Of a stretch of DNA of 64,000 nt, positions 53,265 through 62,763 are shown one piece after another. The translations under genes and the position numbers were made by a program. The notes beneath the pieces were generated by a model. The model did not search any database. It was not told the DNA's origin and saw nothing but the letters and a program-made list of their open reading frames with translations. Source of the stretch: Pedobacter sp. Leaf216 (GTDB taxonomy: Bacteria; Bacteroidota; Bacteroidia; Sphingobacteriales; Sphingobacteriaceae); the NCBI RefSeq assembly GCF_001421515.1, contig NZ_LMKM01000023.1, positions 5,707-69,706 of the forward strand, given 5' to 3'. The first letter of the stretch is position 1, and every line of letters begins with the position of its first letter.

Positions 53265-54613
53265 TGAAAATAAAAGACCGCATAGCGCTTTATTTTACGT
53301 TGATTAGTACATCTATGCTGCTTTTTGTCCTTTGCATGGTCTACTTAACCTTCATGGAATTTTTAAAAGCTGATTTTTTTGAGCGCTTAACGGATAGAAG
53401 TATGGTAACTGCTAAACTTTACCTAGAGGCTGACGAAATTAGCATAGAAGCTTTAACCGATGTTCGCCATGAGTATTTGCAAAAGCTTAGTGGAGAAGTA
53501 ACCAGAATTTACGACTATAAAGACCAGGCGACTTTCATTGACGATTCTTCCCGATATTGGACTAGAATGACAATAGAACACGTTAGAAAACAAAAACACC
53601 TTCAATTTAGCGATGGCGAAAGGCAGGTTGTAGGCATTTATTATAAGGATAACCAAGGCGATTTTGTCATACTTGCATCCGCAATTGATCAGGGTTCGCA
53701 AAACAGGTTATCGAAATTATTGAAGATTATGATCTTCGTTTTCGTGGCAATTTCGTTCGCAGTATTACTATTAAGCAGGTGGATTGCAGCAGAGATGCTA
53801 AAGCCATTGAACAAATTTATGATAGGAGTGCAACAAATTGGGCATAAAAACATGGAATTCAGGGTGGAGGAAAGCAGTGCAAAAGATGAAATCAGTCTCA
53901 TTGCAAAGAGTTTTAATCAGTTAATGAATGAATTAGAACAAGCTTTTGTTCTTCAAAAAACCTTCGTTGCCAATGCCTCACATGAGCTTAGAACGCCAGT
54001 TACCAGGATGATGATGGCATCAGAGCTGGCCTTATCAAAAGATCGTGATGTAAATACTTATAAAGAAGTAATTCATTCAGTTATCGAAGACGCAGAAAAG
54101 ATGGATAGCATCATAACTGGACTGCTGGCGATGGCAAAAATGGATATGGAATTGATCAACTCCCAACTTTCCTCTATCAACTTGTATCAAATTTTGCGTA
54201 AAATCCAGGCAGACTGGAAACAACACAAAAATTTAGGTATTGAAATTTTGAATGATTTAGGGCAAAATGATCTGTTTGTTTTTGCCAACGAAACTTTGCT
54301 ACAAATTGCACTAGATAATATTTTCTCCAATGCTTTTAAATTTTCAAATAATCAAATAGTAATCTGCAGATTAGCGAAATCAGACGAAAACTTTTTAATT
54401 AATATAACAGATCAAGGTCCTGGAATTCCATTGTCAGCGCATGATGAAGTCTTCAAACCTTTCTACAGCCGATCTGCCGAGGCTGGCCATTCTGGCGAAG
54501 GAATGGGGCTATATATGGCCCATAAAATAATCAGTTTATTTAATGGAAAAATAGAAATAGCGTCATCAATCGAAGCTCCAAACACATTTATCGTATCAAT
54601 CCCCGAATTTTAA
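53264..54613 (+). CDS. Sensor histidine kinase (CusS-like)
   Basis: 449 residues. Membrane spans lie at about 8-30 and 150-168 flanking a periplasmic domain of roughly 120 residues. A HAMP domain (MLKPLNKFMIGVQQIGHKNM), the H box VANASHELRTPVTRMMM, the N box DNIFSNAFKFS and G boxes DQGPGIP and GEGMGLYMAHKI complete the kinase. It is cognate to the preceding regulator. Context suggests metal sensing. Confidence 0.92.
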   Translation: MKIKDRIALYFTLISTSMLLFVLCMVYLTFMEFLKADFFERLTDRSMVTAKLYLEADEISIEALTDVRHEYLQKLSGEVTRIYDYKDQATFIDDSSRYWTRMTIEHVRKQKHLQFSDGERQVVGIYYKDNQGDFVILASAIDQGSQNRLSKLLKIMIFVFVAISFAVLLLSRWIAAEMLKPLNKFMIGVQQIGHKNMEFRVEESSAKDEISLIAKSFNQLMNELEQAFVLQKTFVANASHELRTPVTRMMMASELALSKDRDVNTYKEVIHSVIEDAEKMDSIITGLLAMAKMDMELINSQLSSINLYQILRKIQADWKQHKNLGIEILNDLGQNDLFVFANETLLQIALDNIFSNAFKFSNNQIVICRLAKSDENFLINITDQGPGIPLSAHDEVFKPFYSRSAEAGHSGEGMGLYMAHKIISLFNGKIEIASSIEAPNTFIVSIPEF

Positions 54614-54669
54614 TCTGCTTTTAATTCCGATTTAATTCGTGTTTAACCCGGCAGGAATAGTTTTGCCGT

Positions 54670-55941
54670 ATGATAAGAATAAGTGCTTTTCTAATTATTG
54701 CATTAGCCACTACCACTAAATCAAGTTTTGCACAAAGCGATTCCTTGAGCCTTAATTTAAAACAAGCTGAAATTCTTTTTTTAAAAAATAATTTCGATCT
54801 ATTGGCCAGCAATTACCAAATTAATCAGGCGAAAGCCCAGGTGATTACCGCTAAGCTTTTCGATAATCCAGAATTCGAATACGAAAATCTTTTCTACAAC
54901 CACCAAACCAAAAAATTTCTTCAAACTTCTTATGCGTTTGGTCAGTATGCAGGTTCAATTTCACAACTTATTAAGCTCGCTGGCAAGCGTAATAAAAAAA
55001 TCAAACTAGCACAAACAGGTATAAAACTGGCCGAACTGGAATACTTTGATTTGGTGCGAACCCTGAAATTCGAATTACGCAACACCTTCTATAAAACCTA
55101 CTTCGCCGCTCAATCAGTTAAGGTTTACGAAGATCAGATTAAGTCAACCGAAGGTTTGCTAAGTGCTTATGAAATTCAATTGAAAGCCGGAAATATAGCC
55201 TTAAAAGATGTGACCAGGATTAAATCTTTATTGATCGGTTTAAAAGCTGAACAGGCAAATCTTTTAAATGAATTAGAAGATCAGTACCGTGATTTAAGAT
55301 TATTATGTGGGCTGAATCCTAACTCAAATTTACTTCTAGCGATTCGGTTAAATGAAATGAAAAATATTTCGATAGATGAAATTCCCTATGCAAATCTACT
55401 TGATTCCGCAAGAACAAACCGGGCAGATTTGACACTGGCAAAAACTTATTTAGAGTACAACGAACTCAACTTAAAATTGCAAAAAGCAATGGCAATACCT
55501 GATGTCGAAATCTCCCTGGCGTACGATTTAAAAGGAAATTATCCTGAAAAATATACTGGTATCGGTTTAAAAATTCCCCTTCCGCTTTTTGACAGAAACC
55601 AGGGCGAAATTAAAAAGGCCAGAGTAGGAATCGATATCGCTGCTTCAAACCTTCAAAAGCAAGAACTAATCTTATCAAATGAGGTCTTTAATAGCTATCG
55701 AACAGCCATCAGAAATGAGAAACTCCTGGCAGAAATCGATTCCTCTTTTAGTAACGACTACAATAAAATTGCCAGCGGTTTAATTAAAAACTTAAGGGAG
55801 CGAAATATCAACCTGATCGAATTTATCGATCTATATGAATCTTATAAGGCTAACGTCCTTCAAATAAATCAACTCCAGTTCGAAAGAATGAGCTCAAGAG
55901 AGGAACTAAACTACGTTACCGGTACGAACATTTTTAATTAA
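54670..55941 (+). CDS. TolC-family outer-membrane efflux protein (CzcC/CusC-like)
   Basis: 423 residues, signal peptide about 1-21 (SSFAQ). Long coiled-coil helices of the outer membrane efflux protein fold are seen (LLASNYQINQAKAQVITAKL, SAYEIQLKAGNIALKDVTRI, KARVGIDIAASNLQKQELIL). It forms the exit duct of the tripartite pump with the next two genes; 5 bp to the adaptor gene. Confidence 0.92.
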   Translation: MIRISAFLIIALATTTKSSFAQSDSLSLNLKQAEILFLKNNFDLLASNYQINQAKAQVITAKLFDNPEFEYENLFYNHQTKKFLQTSYAFGQYAGSISQLIKLAGKRNKKIKLAQTGIKLAELEYFDLVRTLKFELRNTFYKTYFAAQSVKVYEDQIKSTEGLLSAYEIQLKAGNIALKDVTRIKSLLIGLKAEQANLLNELEDQYRDLRLLCGLNPNSNLLLAIRLNEMKNISIDEIPYANLLDSARTNRADLTLAKTYLEYNELNLKLQKAMAIPDVEISLAYDLKGNYPEKYTGIGLKIPLPLFDRNQGEIKKARVGIDIAASNLQKQELILSNEVFNSYRTAIRNEKLLAEIDSSFSNDYNKIASGLIKNLRERNINLIEFIDLYESYKANVLQINQLQFERMSSREELNYVTGTNIFN

Positions 55942-55946
55942 GCATT

Positions 55947-57038
55947 ATGCAAACCATCTATAAAAACATTATAAAAGGGTTAATTTTCACTTCGCTAGGT
56001 TTCGGCTGTGGCGATAACAAAACAGAAACTTCCCATAAAAAATTTGTGATTACTGATTCATTTTTAAGCAGGCTCCTCATCGATACCGTGATGCAGGCGA
56101 ACGGGAAAGCCGACATTATTTTCTCTGCTAAGATAACTGCTAATGAAGATAGGAAATCCGAGCTTTTTCCGATGGTGAGCGGCTCTGTTAACCGCGTAAA
56201 TGTGCGTTTAGGAGATCAGGTAAACGCTGGACAAACCTTAGCAACTGTAAATAGTGCTGAAATGGCTGGATTTGATAAAGAAGTGATTGCTGCAAATTCT
56301 GAACTTAAAACAGCTGATAGAGCTTTGAAACAAGCGGAGCAACTTTATGAAAGTGGTCTGTCATCGGCCAAAGAACTTGAAGAAGCTAAAAATGATTATC
56401 AAACGAAAAAAGCAGAATTCCGAAGAGCTAACTCCGTATTGAAAATAAACGGAGGCAGCAGCACTGGAATATATTCTATAAGGTCGCCTTTGAGGGGTTT
56501 AGTAATTGAGAAAAATGTAAACGAGAACATGCAACTGCGAAGTGATAATGATAAGAGCCTATTTACGGTTGCAGATCTTTCCAATGTTTGGGCGATGATC
56601 AGTATTTATGAGTCGGATATTTCCCGTGTCATGCCTGGCGCTGAAGTAAATTTGTCAACATTATCTTATCCTGAAAAAATTTTCAAAGGTAAAATAGATA
56701 AAATATATAATCTGATTGACAAAGACAGCAGGGTGATGAACGCTAGAGTTGTGATTAAAAATCCTAATTTTCTTTTAAAACCTGGTATGCTTGGAACGGT
56801 AAAAGTGTCTGCAAACTCAAAAATTAATTTGCCCGTGGTAAATGCTAGAGCCGTAATTTTTGATGAAAATAAAAACTACGTAATTGTATTGAAAAGCGAT
56901 AATAAGGTTCGCATTCAAGAAATAGAAATAGGCCGTAAAACGGCCGATCGGATTTTTGTAAGCAAAGGTGTTCAGGCTGGCGATCGAGTGATTGCGTCTA
57001 AACAGGTTTTCTTATTTGAAAACTTAAAAACGCAGTAA
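55947..57038 (+). CDS. Periplasmic adaptor (membrane fusion) lipoprotein of RND efflux pump
   Basis: 363 residues. Lipoprotein signal with Cys21 (SLGFGCGDNK). It has a barrel-sandwich hybrid (VSGSVNRVNVRLGDQVNAGQ, TLATVNSAEMAGF), an alpha-hairpin, a second lipoyl half (YSIRSPLRGLVIEKNVNENM) and beta-barrel domains. This is the HlyD/CzcB type. No Met/His-rich metal site is obvious, so the metal cannot be named. Confidence 0.9.
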   Translation: MQTIYKNIIKGLIFTSLGFGCGDNKTETSHKKFVITDSFLSRLLIDTVMQANGKADIIFSAKITANEDRKSELFPMVSGSVNRVNVRLGDQVNAGQTLATVNSAEMAGFDKEVIAANSELKTADRALKQAEQLYESGLSSAKELEEAKNDYQTKKAEFRRANSVLKINGGSSTGIYSIRSPLRGLVIEKNVNENMQLRSDNDKSLFTVADLSNVWAMISIYESDISRVMPGAEVNLSTLSYPEKIFKGKIDKIYNLIDKDSRVMNARVVIKNPNFLLKPGMLGTVKVSANSKINLPVVNARAVIFDENKNYVIVLKSDNKVRIQEIEIGRKTADRIFVSKGVQAGDRVIASKQVFLFENLKTQ

Positions 57039-57067
57039 AATTCCTTTCATCCATTAGATTTTAAATC

Positions 57068-60000
57068 ATGAATAAATTTATCAAAAGCATTATCGGCTTT
57101 GCGCTAAAAAATAAATACTTCATCTTTTTCACCACTTTTATCCTCATTTTAACTGGTTATTTAAGTTTTAAAAATACAACCATTGATGCGTTTCCTGATG
57201 TGACCAATACCAATATTACTATCATTACGCAATGGCCGGGTAGAAGTGCCGAAGAGGTAGAAAAATTTGTCAGCCGTCCGCTGGAAATTGCCATGAACCC
57301 CACTGAAAAGCGAACTAGCATTCGTTCTTCTTCCCTATTCGGACTCTCGATTGTCAAAGTAAGTTTCGAGGATGACGTTGATTACGCGGAAGCTCGGGTC
57401 CAGATAAATAACCACCTTGAAGAAGCCGATTTACCCGAAGGCATTCAACCCGAAGTGCAGCCACCTTACGGACCAACGGGAGAAGTTTTTCGCTACACTT
57501 TAGTAAGTGATAACAAATCGGTTCGTGAGCTAAAAACATTGCAGGATTGGGTTATTCAAAGAGAATTACTTTCTGTTTCGGGCATTGCCGATGTAGTTAG
57601 TTTCGGTGGCGAAGTCAAAACTTATCAAATTACTGTCGATCCCCAGAAATCAATTCAATATGGAGTAACGGCAACAGAACTTTTCGAGGCCGTATCGAAA
57701 AGCAATATTAATGTGGGCGGCGATGTGATTGTTCAAAACGGTCAGGCATATGTGGTACGTGGGATTGGCGTTTTAAATAACATCGATGAAATTAGAAATG
57801 TCGTAGTCGATAATATAAATGGCACACCAATTTACGTCAAAACCATTGCTGAAGTTGCTGAATCGGCTCTACCAAGGTTGGGTCAGGTCGGCAGAGATCA
57901 GGATCCGGATGTAGTAGAAGGTATAGTAGTGATGAGGAAAGGTGGAAATCCTAGTGAGGTAATAGCCCGTTTAAAAGAAAAAATCGAAGTCATCAATAGC
58001 AGTATTTTGTCCGATGATGTAAAGATTAAGGCCTTTTACAATCGCGAAGATTTAGTGAATTATTCGGTTCATACGGTGATGGGAAATATGCTTGAAGGGA
58101 TTTTATTTGTAACCCTGATTGTATTTCTTTTTATGGCGGATTGGCGTACCACATTAATTGTGTCGATCATTATTCCACTGGCACTTTTGTTTGCATTCAT
58201 TTGTTTGAAATTAAAAGGAATGCCCGCAAATCTACTTTCCATGGGTGCGATAGATTTCGGAATTATCATTGATGGAGCGGTCGTGATGGTGGAAGGAATC
58301 TTTGTGACCCTGGATATGAAAGCCAGGAAATTGGGTATGGACCGTTTTAATAAGATGAATAAGCTGGGCTTCATAAAAAAGGCCTCCATGGAAAATGGTA
58401 AGGGCATTCTTTTTGCCAAACTAATTATCATCACAGGTTTGTTGCCCATTTTTACCTTCGAAAAGGTAGAAGGAAAAATGTTTTCGCCCCTCGCCTGGAC
58501 ATTAAGTTTTGCACTGTTAGGGGCATTAATATTAACTTTTACATTCGTACCCGCAATGGCGAGTGTTCTGTTAAAAAAGAATGTAAAAGAGAAACACAAT
58601 GTCTTTTTAGAATGGATGACAAAAGTTACTTTGAAGTTCTACGACATCTGTTTCAGCAAAAAAAGGCTTGTTTTTTTTATATCGATTACCGTATTGGTCT
58701 TAGGCGCTTTCAGTTTTAAATTTTTAGGTACAGAATTTTTACCGAGTTTGGATGAAGGCTCCATTTATGTGAGGGCAACGGGTCCGCTCAGTATATCTTT
58801 AAATGAAACCAAAAGACTTTCGAGCGATATGCGCAAGATCTTTTTGAGTTTTGATGAAGTGAAACAAGTCATGTCGCAAACTGGCCGCCCAAATGATGGA
58901 ACCGATGCAACTGGTTTTTATAATATGGAATTCCATGTGGATATTTACCCACGCAACGAATGGAAGTGTAAGCAAAGCAAAGAGCAATTAATTGAACGCA
59001 TGCAGGAAAAGCTAAAAAGTTTTCCTGGAATTAGCCTCAATTTCTCTCAACCGATCTCCGATAATGTAGAAGAAGCCGTTTCTGGGGTCAAGGGATCTAT
59101 CGTAGTTAAGATGTTTGGCGAAAACTTCGAAGTAATTGAACAAGAAGAAAAAAAAATTGAGAAGATTTTAAAAACTGTTGAGGGAATTGAAGATCTTGGA
59201 ATTTTAAGGAATCTCGGTCAGCCGGAACTGCAAATTAACCTCGATCAGAAAAAAATGGCACTCTATGGTGTAAGCACAGCTGATGCTAATGCCGTAATTG
59301 AAATGGCCATTGGTGGAAAAGCCGCAACGCAAATTTATGAGGGCGAAAGAAAGTTTGATCTCATCATTCGTTATCCTGAGGATTTTAGAAATGATGAAAG
59401 TTCCATCAGCAAACTCCGCATACCCACTTTATCAGGGTCGAACGTACAGCTAGGCGAAATTTCAAGCATCAGAAAAATTACTGGTCCGAGTATGATATAC
59501 CGAGACAAACATCAACGTTATGGTGCTATTAAATTCTCCATTCGGGGTAGAGATATGGGTAGCGTAATTGCAGAAGCCCAGAAAAAGGTAGATGCACAAA
59601 TAAAACTTTCAAAAGAGTACAAATTAGAATGGGCGGGAGATTTCGAAAATCAACAACGAGCCATTTCCAGGTTATCACAAGCCGTTCCAGTGAGTTTGTT
59701 GTTAATCTTCTTCATCCTGTTTGTGCTTTTTGGAAATATCAGAGATGCTTTATTGGTATTAAACAATGTGCCATTTGCAATGATTGGTGGAATTTTAGCC
59801 TTGCTTGTTGCTGGTGTAAACTTTAACATCTCGGCGGGAATTGGCTTTATTGCACTGTTTGGAATCTGTGTTCAAAACGGTGTAATTCTGATTACCAAAT
59901 TTAAAACAAACATTTCAGAATTAAAAAACCAAGAAACGTGGACATATACCGATGCCATTCGTGATGGAATTTCAAGCCGATTCAGACCCGTTTTAATGAC

Positions 60001-60196
60001 CGCATTAATGGCCGCAATTGGTCTAATGCCAGCAGCATTATCAACCGGAATCGGTTCAGAAGCATCAAAACCTTTGGCGATAGTGGTTATTGGAGGCTTG
60101 ATTACGAATACAATATTCAACCTTTTCGTTTATCCAATTGTATTTTATTGGTCGTACAAAAAAATGGTTCAAAAAATCAATCCAGTGCAAGCATAA
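57068..60196 (+). CDS. Heavy-metal efflux RND transporter (CzcA/CusA family)
   Basis: 1042 residues, full length for HME-RND pumps. TM1 is at 14-30, followed by the porter motif NTTIDAFPDVTNTNITIITQ. TM4 carries the acidic proton-relay residues in SMGAIDFGIIIDGAVVMVEG, and TM2-6 and TM8-12 are present. The second porter half begins EFLPSLDEGSIYVRATGP, typical of heavy-metal RND proteins. It pumps metal ions from periplasm and cytoplasm to the exterior with the two preceding gene products. Confidence 0.95.
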   Translation: MNKFIKSIIGFALKNKYFIFFTTFILILTGYLSFKNTTIDAFPDVTNTNITIITQWPGRSAEEVEKFVSRPLEIAMNPTEKRTSIRSSSLFGLSIVKVSFEDDVDYAEARVQINNHLEEADLPEGIQPEVQPPYGPTGEVFRYTLVSDNKSVRELKTLQDWVIQRELLSVSGIADVVSFGGEVKTYQITVDPQKSIQYGVTATELFEAVSKSNINVGGDVIVQNGQAYVVRGIGVLNNIDEIRNVVVDNINGTPIYVKTIAEVAESALPRLGQVGRDQDPDVVEGIVVMRKGGNPSEVIARLKEKIEVINSSILSDDVKIKAFYNREDLVNYSVHTVMGNMLEGILFVTLIVFLFMADWRTTLIVSIIIPLALLFAFICLKLKGMPANLLSMGAIDFGIIIDGAVVMVEGIFVTLDMKARKLGMDRFNKMNKLGFIKKASMENGKGILFAKLIIITGLLPIFTFEKVEGKMFSPLAWTLSFALLGALILTFTFVPAMASVLLKKNVKEKHNVFLEWMTKVTLKFYDICFSKKRLVFFISITVLVLGAFSFKFLGTEFLPSLDEGSIYVRATGPLSISLNETKRLSSDMRKIFLSFDEVKQVMSQTGRPNDGTDATGFYNMEFHVDIYPRNEWKCKQSKEQLIERMQEKLKSFPGISLNFSQPISDNVEEAVSGVKGSIVVKMFGENFEVIEQEEKKIEKILKTVEGIEDLGILRNLGQPELQINLDQKKMALYGVSTADANAVIEMAIGGKAATQIYEGERKFDLIIRYPEDFRNDESSISKLRIPTLSGSNVQLGEISSIRKITGPSMIYRDKHQRYGAIKFSIRGRDMGSVIAEAQKKVDAQIKLSKEYKLEWAGDFENQQRAISRLSQAVPVSLLLIFFILFVLFGNIRDALLVLNNVPFAMIGGILALLVAGVNFNISAGIGFIALFGICVQNGVILITKFKTNISELKNQETWTYTDAIRDGISSRFRPVLMTALMAAIGLMPAALSTGIGSEASKPLAIVVIGGLITNTIFNLFVYPIVFYWSYKKMVQKINPVQA

Positions 60197-60479
60197 AACA
60201 AAGCTTTTGAAAACCGGAACTTTCTTTTATTTGCTGGGATAGGAACGGATCGGTAGCTCTTCATAACTAAATTAATTCCCGGCCTTTTAATTCAGCTTAA
60301 TGGAAGTGTTTCCCATGATCTTCAAATTTATGAGGTGCTAATCTGAAACGCCAGCTAACTTCGCTACCAAATAAAAATAATGTTTTATTAACTATCAAAA
60401 TAGTAAGACATTTAGGATTACTGTAATAACCCACGCCAATCATAGCGGCATCTTTCAATGCTTTCTAGGGACAAACTGG

Positions 60480-60722
60480 AACAAAAACCCCGAGTCTGAC
60501 AAGTTTTGTAGGCAGATCACTTCGAAAATATGATGTGGTTTGGAAAATTTCCACCGCTACAAATATCAAGAGATTGCGGTGGAACTCCGGATTCCAATTG
60601 GTACTACAAAGAGGCGTATCTCTATGGCTAGAGAACTGCTAAAACGGCTTGAGATTTATAAGTGGAGAACTGGTGTTTTCAGTATTGAAGTCACAGGCAA
60701 AAGCTACCCCTGGAGAATCTAA
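60480..60722 (+). pseudogene. ECF sigma factor remnant (region 4 end)
   Basis: The translation HRYKYQEIAVELRIPIGTTK followed by RRISMARELLKRLEIYK is the sigma-70 region 4 helix-turn-helix of ECF sigma factors (YQEIAxxLxIPIGTxKxRI). The upstream frame is broken by a TGA at 60531, and region 2 is absent. Only about 60 residues survive, so it is almost certainly a decayed gene. Confidence 0.7.
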
Positions 60723-60826
60723 TTATTATTAAAGTCGATGCGGCCGTTTTGCTCCGAAATAAGGCTGACCGTTCTAAGATTAACCCAGAGTAGCTTTTGT
60801 TGAATATATTTATTTAAAGATCGGTT
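60723..60826. other. Spacer before the SDR gene
   Basis: Together with 60197-60480 this makes about 390 bp without a working gene after the efflux operon. No clear terminator for the RND gene was found. Confidence 0.35.
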
Positions 60827-61573
60827 TTATTTCAGTGCATATCCGATATACCCACCATCGGCCAATAGCTCAGCGCCTGTAATAAAACTTGCGTCCTGAG
60901 AAGCTAGAAATAAAACGGCTTTGGCAATTTCTGAAGGTTTACCCATTCTTTGCAGGGCTGTTGTTGAAGCAAACTGTTTTTTTACGGTCTCATCTGGCAC
61001 AGCCTTGTCGAAACCTTCTGTCTGTGTGGGACCAGGACTGATCATGTTTACCCTGATGTTTCTTCCGGCAAGTTCATTTGCTGCAATTTGGGCAATCTTG
61101 TTGAGCGCTCCTTTGGTTGCGGAATAGACACTACCGTACATTTGGGCCGCGGTTGCCACCGTCGATGAATTGAAGACTACTGCACCACCGTCATTTATAT
61201 ATGGAAGCAGTTTCTGTAAGGTGAAATAAGGTCCTTTTACGTTTGTATTGAACTGTGCGTCGAAATCGGCTTCGGTAGCCTCGGCGATGGGTGCAAAAGT
61301 GGCTATTCCTGCATTTAAGAATATTACATCTAGTTTTTGACCGCTTTCTGCTATAGCTGTGGCCAAAGTTTCAATGCCAGCGAGGTTTGAGGTATCTGAT
61401 TTAACGGTCTTAAGGTGATCGCTTTTGAGTAAAGCGGCGGCTTTGTCGAGGTTTTCGATGTTTCTTCCTGTAATCCATACATTTGCGCCCGCTTCAATGA
61501 AGGCAGTTGCGGTTGCAAATCCTATTCCTGTTGTCCCTCCGGTAATTACTATGTTTTTTCCTGTAAAATTCAT
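60827..61573 (-). CDS. Short-chain dehydrogenase/reductase (SDR)
   Basis: 248 residues from ATG 61573 (MNFTGKNIVITGGTTGIGFA); the frame runs on to 61741 but that part overlaps the divergent regulator. A TAAATTTG -7 box on the minus strand at 61598-61605 supports the short start. It has the classical Rossmann GxxxGxG (GGTTGIG), NAG (FLNAGIATFAPI), catalytic Ser and YxxxK (YSATKGALN) and PGPTQT. NAD(P)H-dependent; substrate unknown. It is controlled together with hxlR-type gene 61679. Confidence 0.92.
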   Translation of the reverse strand: MNFTGKNIVITGGTTGIGFATATAFIEAGANVWITGRNIENLDKAAALLKSDHLKTVKSDTSNLAGIETLATAIAESGQKLDVIFLNAGIATFAPIAEATEADFDAQFNTNVKGPYFTLQKLLPYINDGGAVVFNSSTVATAAQMYGSVYSATKGALNKIAQIAANELAGRNIRVNMISPGPTQTEGFDKAVPDETVKKQFASTTALQRMGKPSEIAKAVLFLASQDASFITGAELLADGGYIGYALK

Positions 61574-61597
61574 TTTTAATAGATTTAATTTATGATG

Positions 61598-61665
61598 CAA
61601 ATTTAGAATAGCTTTATATATTATTGTAACTTTGTAACTAAAAGTAACAGTAACTTTTGGGTAAC
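61598..61665. promoter_or_regulatory. Shared divergent promoter with five GTAAC repeats
   Basis: GTAAC occurs at 61626, 61634, 61644, 61650 and 61661 (plus strand). It overlaps a -7 box TAACTTTG (61627-61634) for the regulator. The -7 box TAAATTTG (61598-61605, minus) for the SDR gene is next to it. The layout is that of an HxlR operator covering both promoters. Confidence 0.6.
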
Positions 61666-61678
61666 TAGGTAAATAATT

Positions 61679-62038
61679 ATGGAAAATATTTGTTGTCCGG
61701 CGGATAATGAGCACAATAAAAAACAGATCCTCGCTGTCCATGATGCTATGGATGTATTAAGTGGAAAATGGAAAATATCTATAATTTCCTCTGTCTGTTA
61801 TTTCAACCAACGTAGATTTTCTGACATTTTAAATGACGTGAGTGGTATTTCAAACAAGATGCTAAGTAAGGAACTTAAGGATCTTGAAATAAATAAACTG
61901 ATTAAAAGAACTGTTTTAAGTACCCAACCGGTAACCGTTTTGTATCAACTTACTGAATATGGACTTACTTTAAAAACTATCATAGATAATCTTGCAGATT
62001 GGGGCAGGCAGCACCGGAAGGAAATCACGGGCAAATAA
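61679..62038 (+). CDS. HxlR-family transcriptional regulator
   Basis: 119 residues, a full-length HxlR winged-helix protein: CCPADNEHNKK, then VLSGKWKISIISSVCYFNQR, RRFSDILNDVSGISNKMLSK and ELKDLEINKLIKRT. N-terminal cysteines at 5 and 6 could be redox- or electrophile-sensitive, as in several HxlR proteins. Divergent from the SDR gene, which it likely regulates. Confidence 0.93.
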   Translation: MENICCPADNEHNKKQILAVHDAMDVLSGKWKISIISSVCYFNQRRFSDILNDVSGISNKMLSKELKDLEINKLIKRTVLSTQPVTVLYQLTEYGLTLKTIIDNLADWGRQHRKEITGK

Positions 62039-62337
62039 AGTATGATCATGTTGCTTTTCTTTTAGCTGGTTGTAGGCTTTCAGAAAAGGATGTCCGGTTT
62101 GGAGGGTACCAAGGGGCCGCTTTTGGGATCATCCCACCCGAACTAGGGCGCCCGGTATGAAATTAAATGTTTCTTTTCTTTAAAGGTTTAACCCTTTCAG
62201 CTTTTTTAGGGCACTTTATTATTTTAATCTTAAAAATCTGATTATTTGATAGTTAATATTATAACATGGCACTATTCGTGTGGCTTTCTTGGCGGTGGAA
62301 TTTTTGCCGCCGATAATCCTACTTAATTATAAACGAA

Positions 62338-62631
62338 ATGGAAAAATTAGCATTACTGGCCCGCCTCGAGGCCAAAGCTGGTAAAGAGCAACAAGTTGCA
62401 GATTTTATCAAAAGTGCCCTGCCTTTGGCCGAAGCTGAAACCGGAACTATCCGTTGGTATGCGCTACAGATCTCGCCGTCTACTTTCGGTATATTCGATA
62501 CCTTTGCGGATGAAGCTGGGCGGGATGCACATCTGGGTGGAGAAATTGCCAAGGCTTTGATGGCCCATGCGGATGAACTGCTGGCTACGCCGCCGGTAAT
62601 CGAAAAGGTTGCCTTGCTGGCAGTTAAATAA
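62338..62631 (+). CDS. Antibiotic-biosynthesis-monooxygenase (ABM) domain protein
   Basis: 97 residues, a single dimeric ferredoxin-like ABM domain: LALLARLEAKAGKEQQVADF, GTIRWYALQISPSTFGIFDT, AKALMAHADELL. Related to YgiN-type quinol monooxygenases, often involved in redox or quinone stress. A terminator follows at 62651. The gap 62039-62337 upstream holds nothing recognisable. Confidence 0.85.
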   Translation: MEKLALLARLEAKAGKEQQVADFIKSALPLAEAETGTIRWYALQISPSTFGIFDTFADEAGRDAHLGGEIAKALMAHADELLATPPVIEKVALLAVK

Positions 62632-62650
62632 GTGAAAAATAAAAAGGCTA

Positions 62651-62684
62651 GATCCCCTATGGATAACATCAGGGGATCTTCTTT
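62651..62684 (+). terminator. Rho-independent terminator of the ABM gene
   Basis: GATCCCCT (62651-62658) pairs with AGGGGATC (62671-62678), followed by TTCTTT. Confidence 0.75.
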
Positions 62685-62763
62685 CAGTTAAATTTATGTT
62701 TACATTTCTGCCATAGATGAAATCAAAGAAAACTAGCATCCCCTTTGCTTTGTTTGACAAGAT

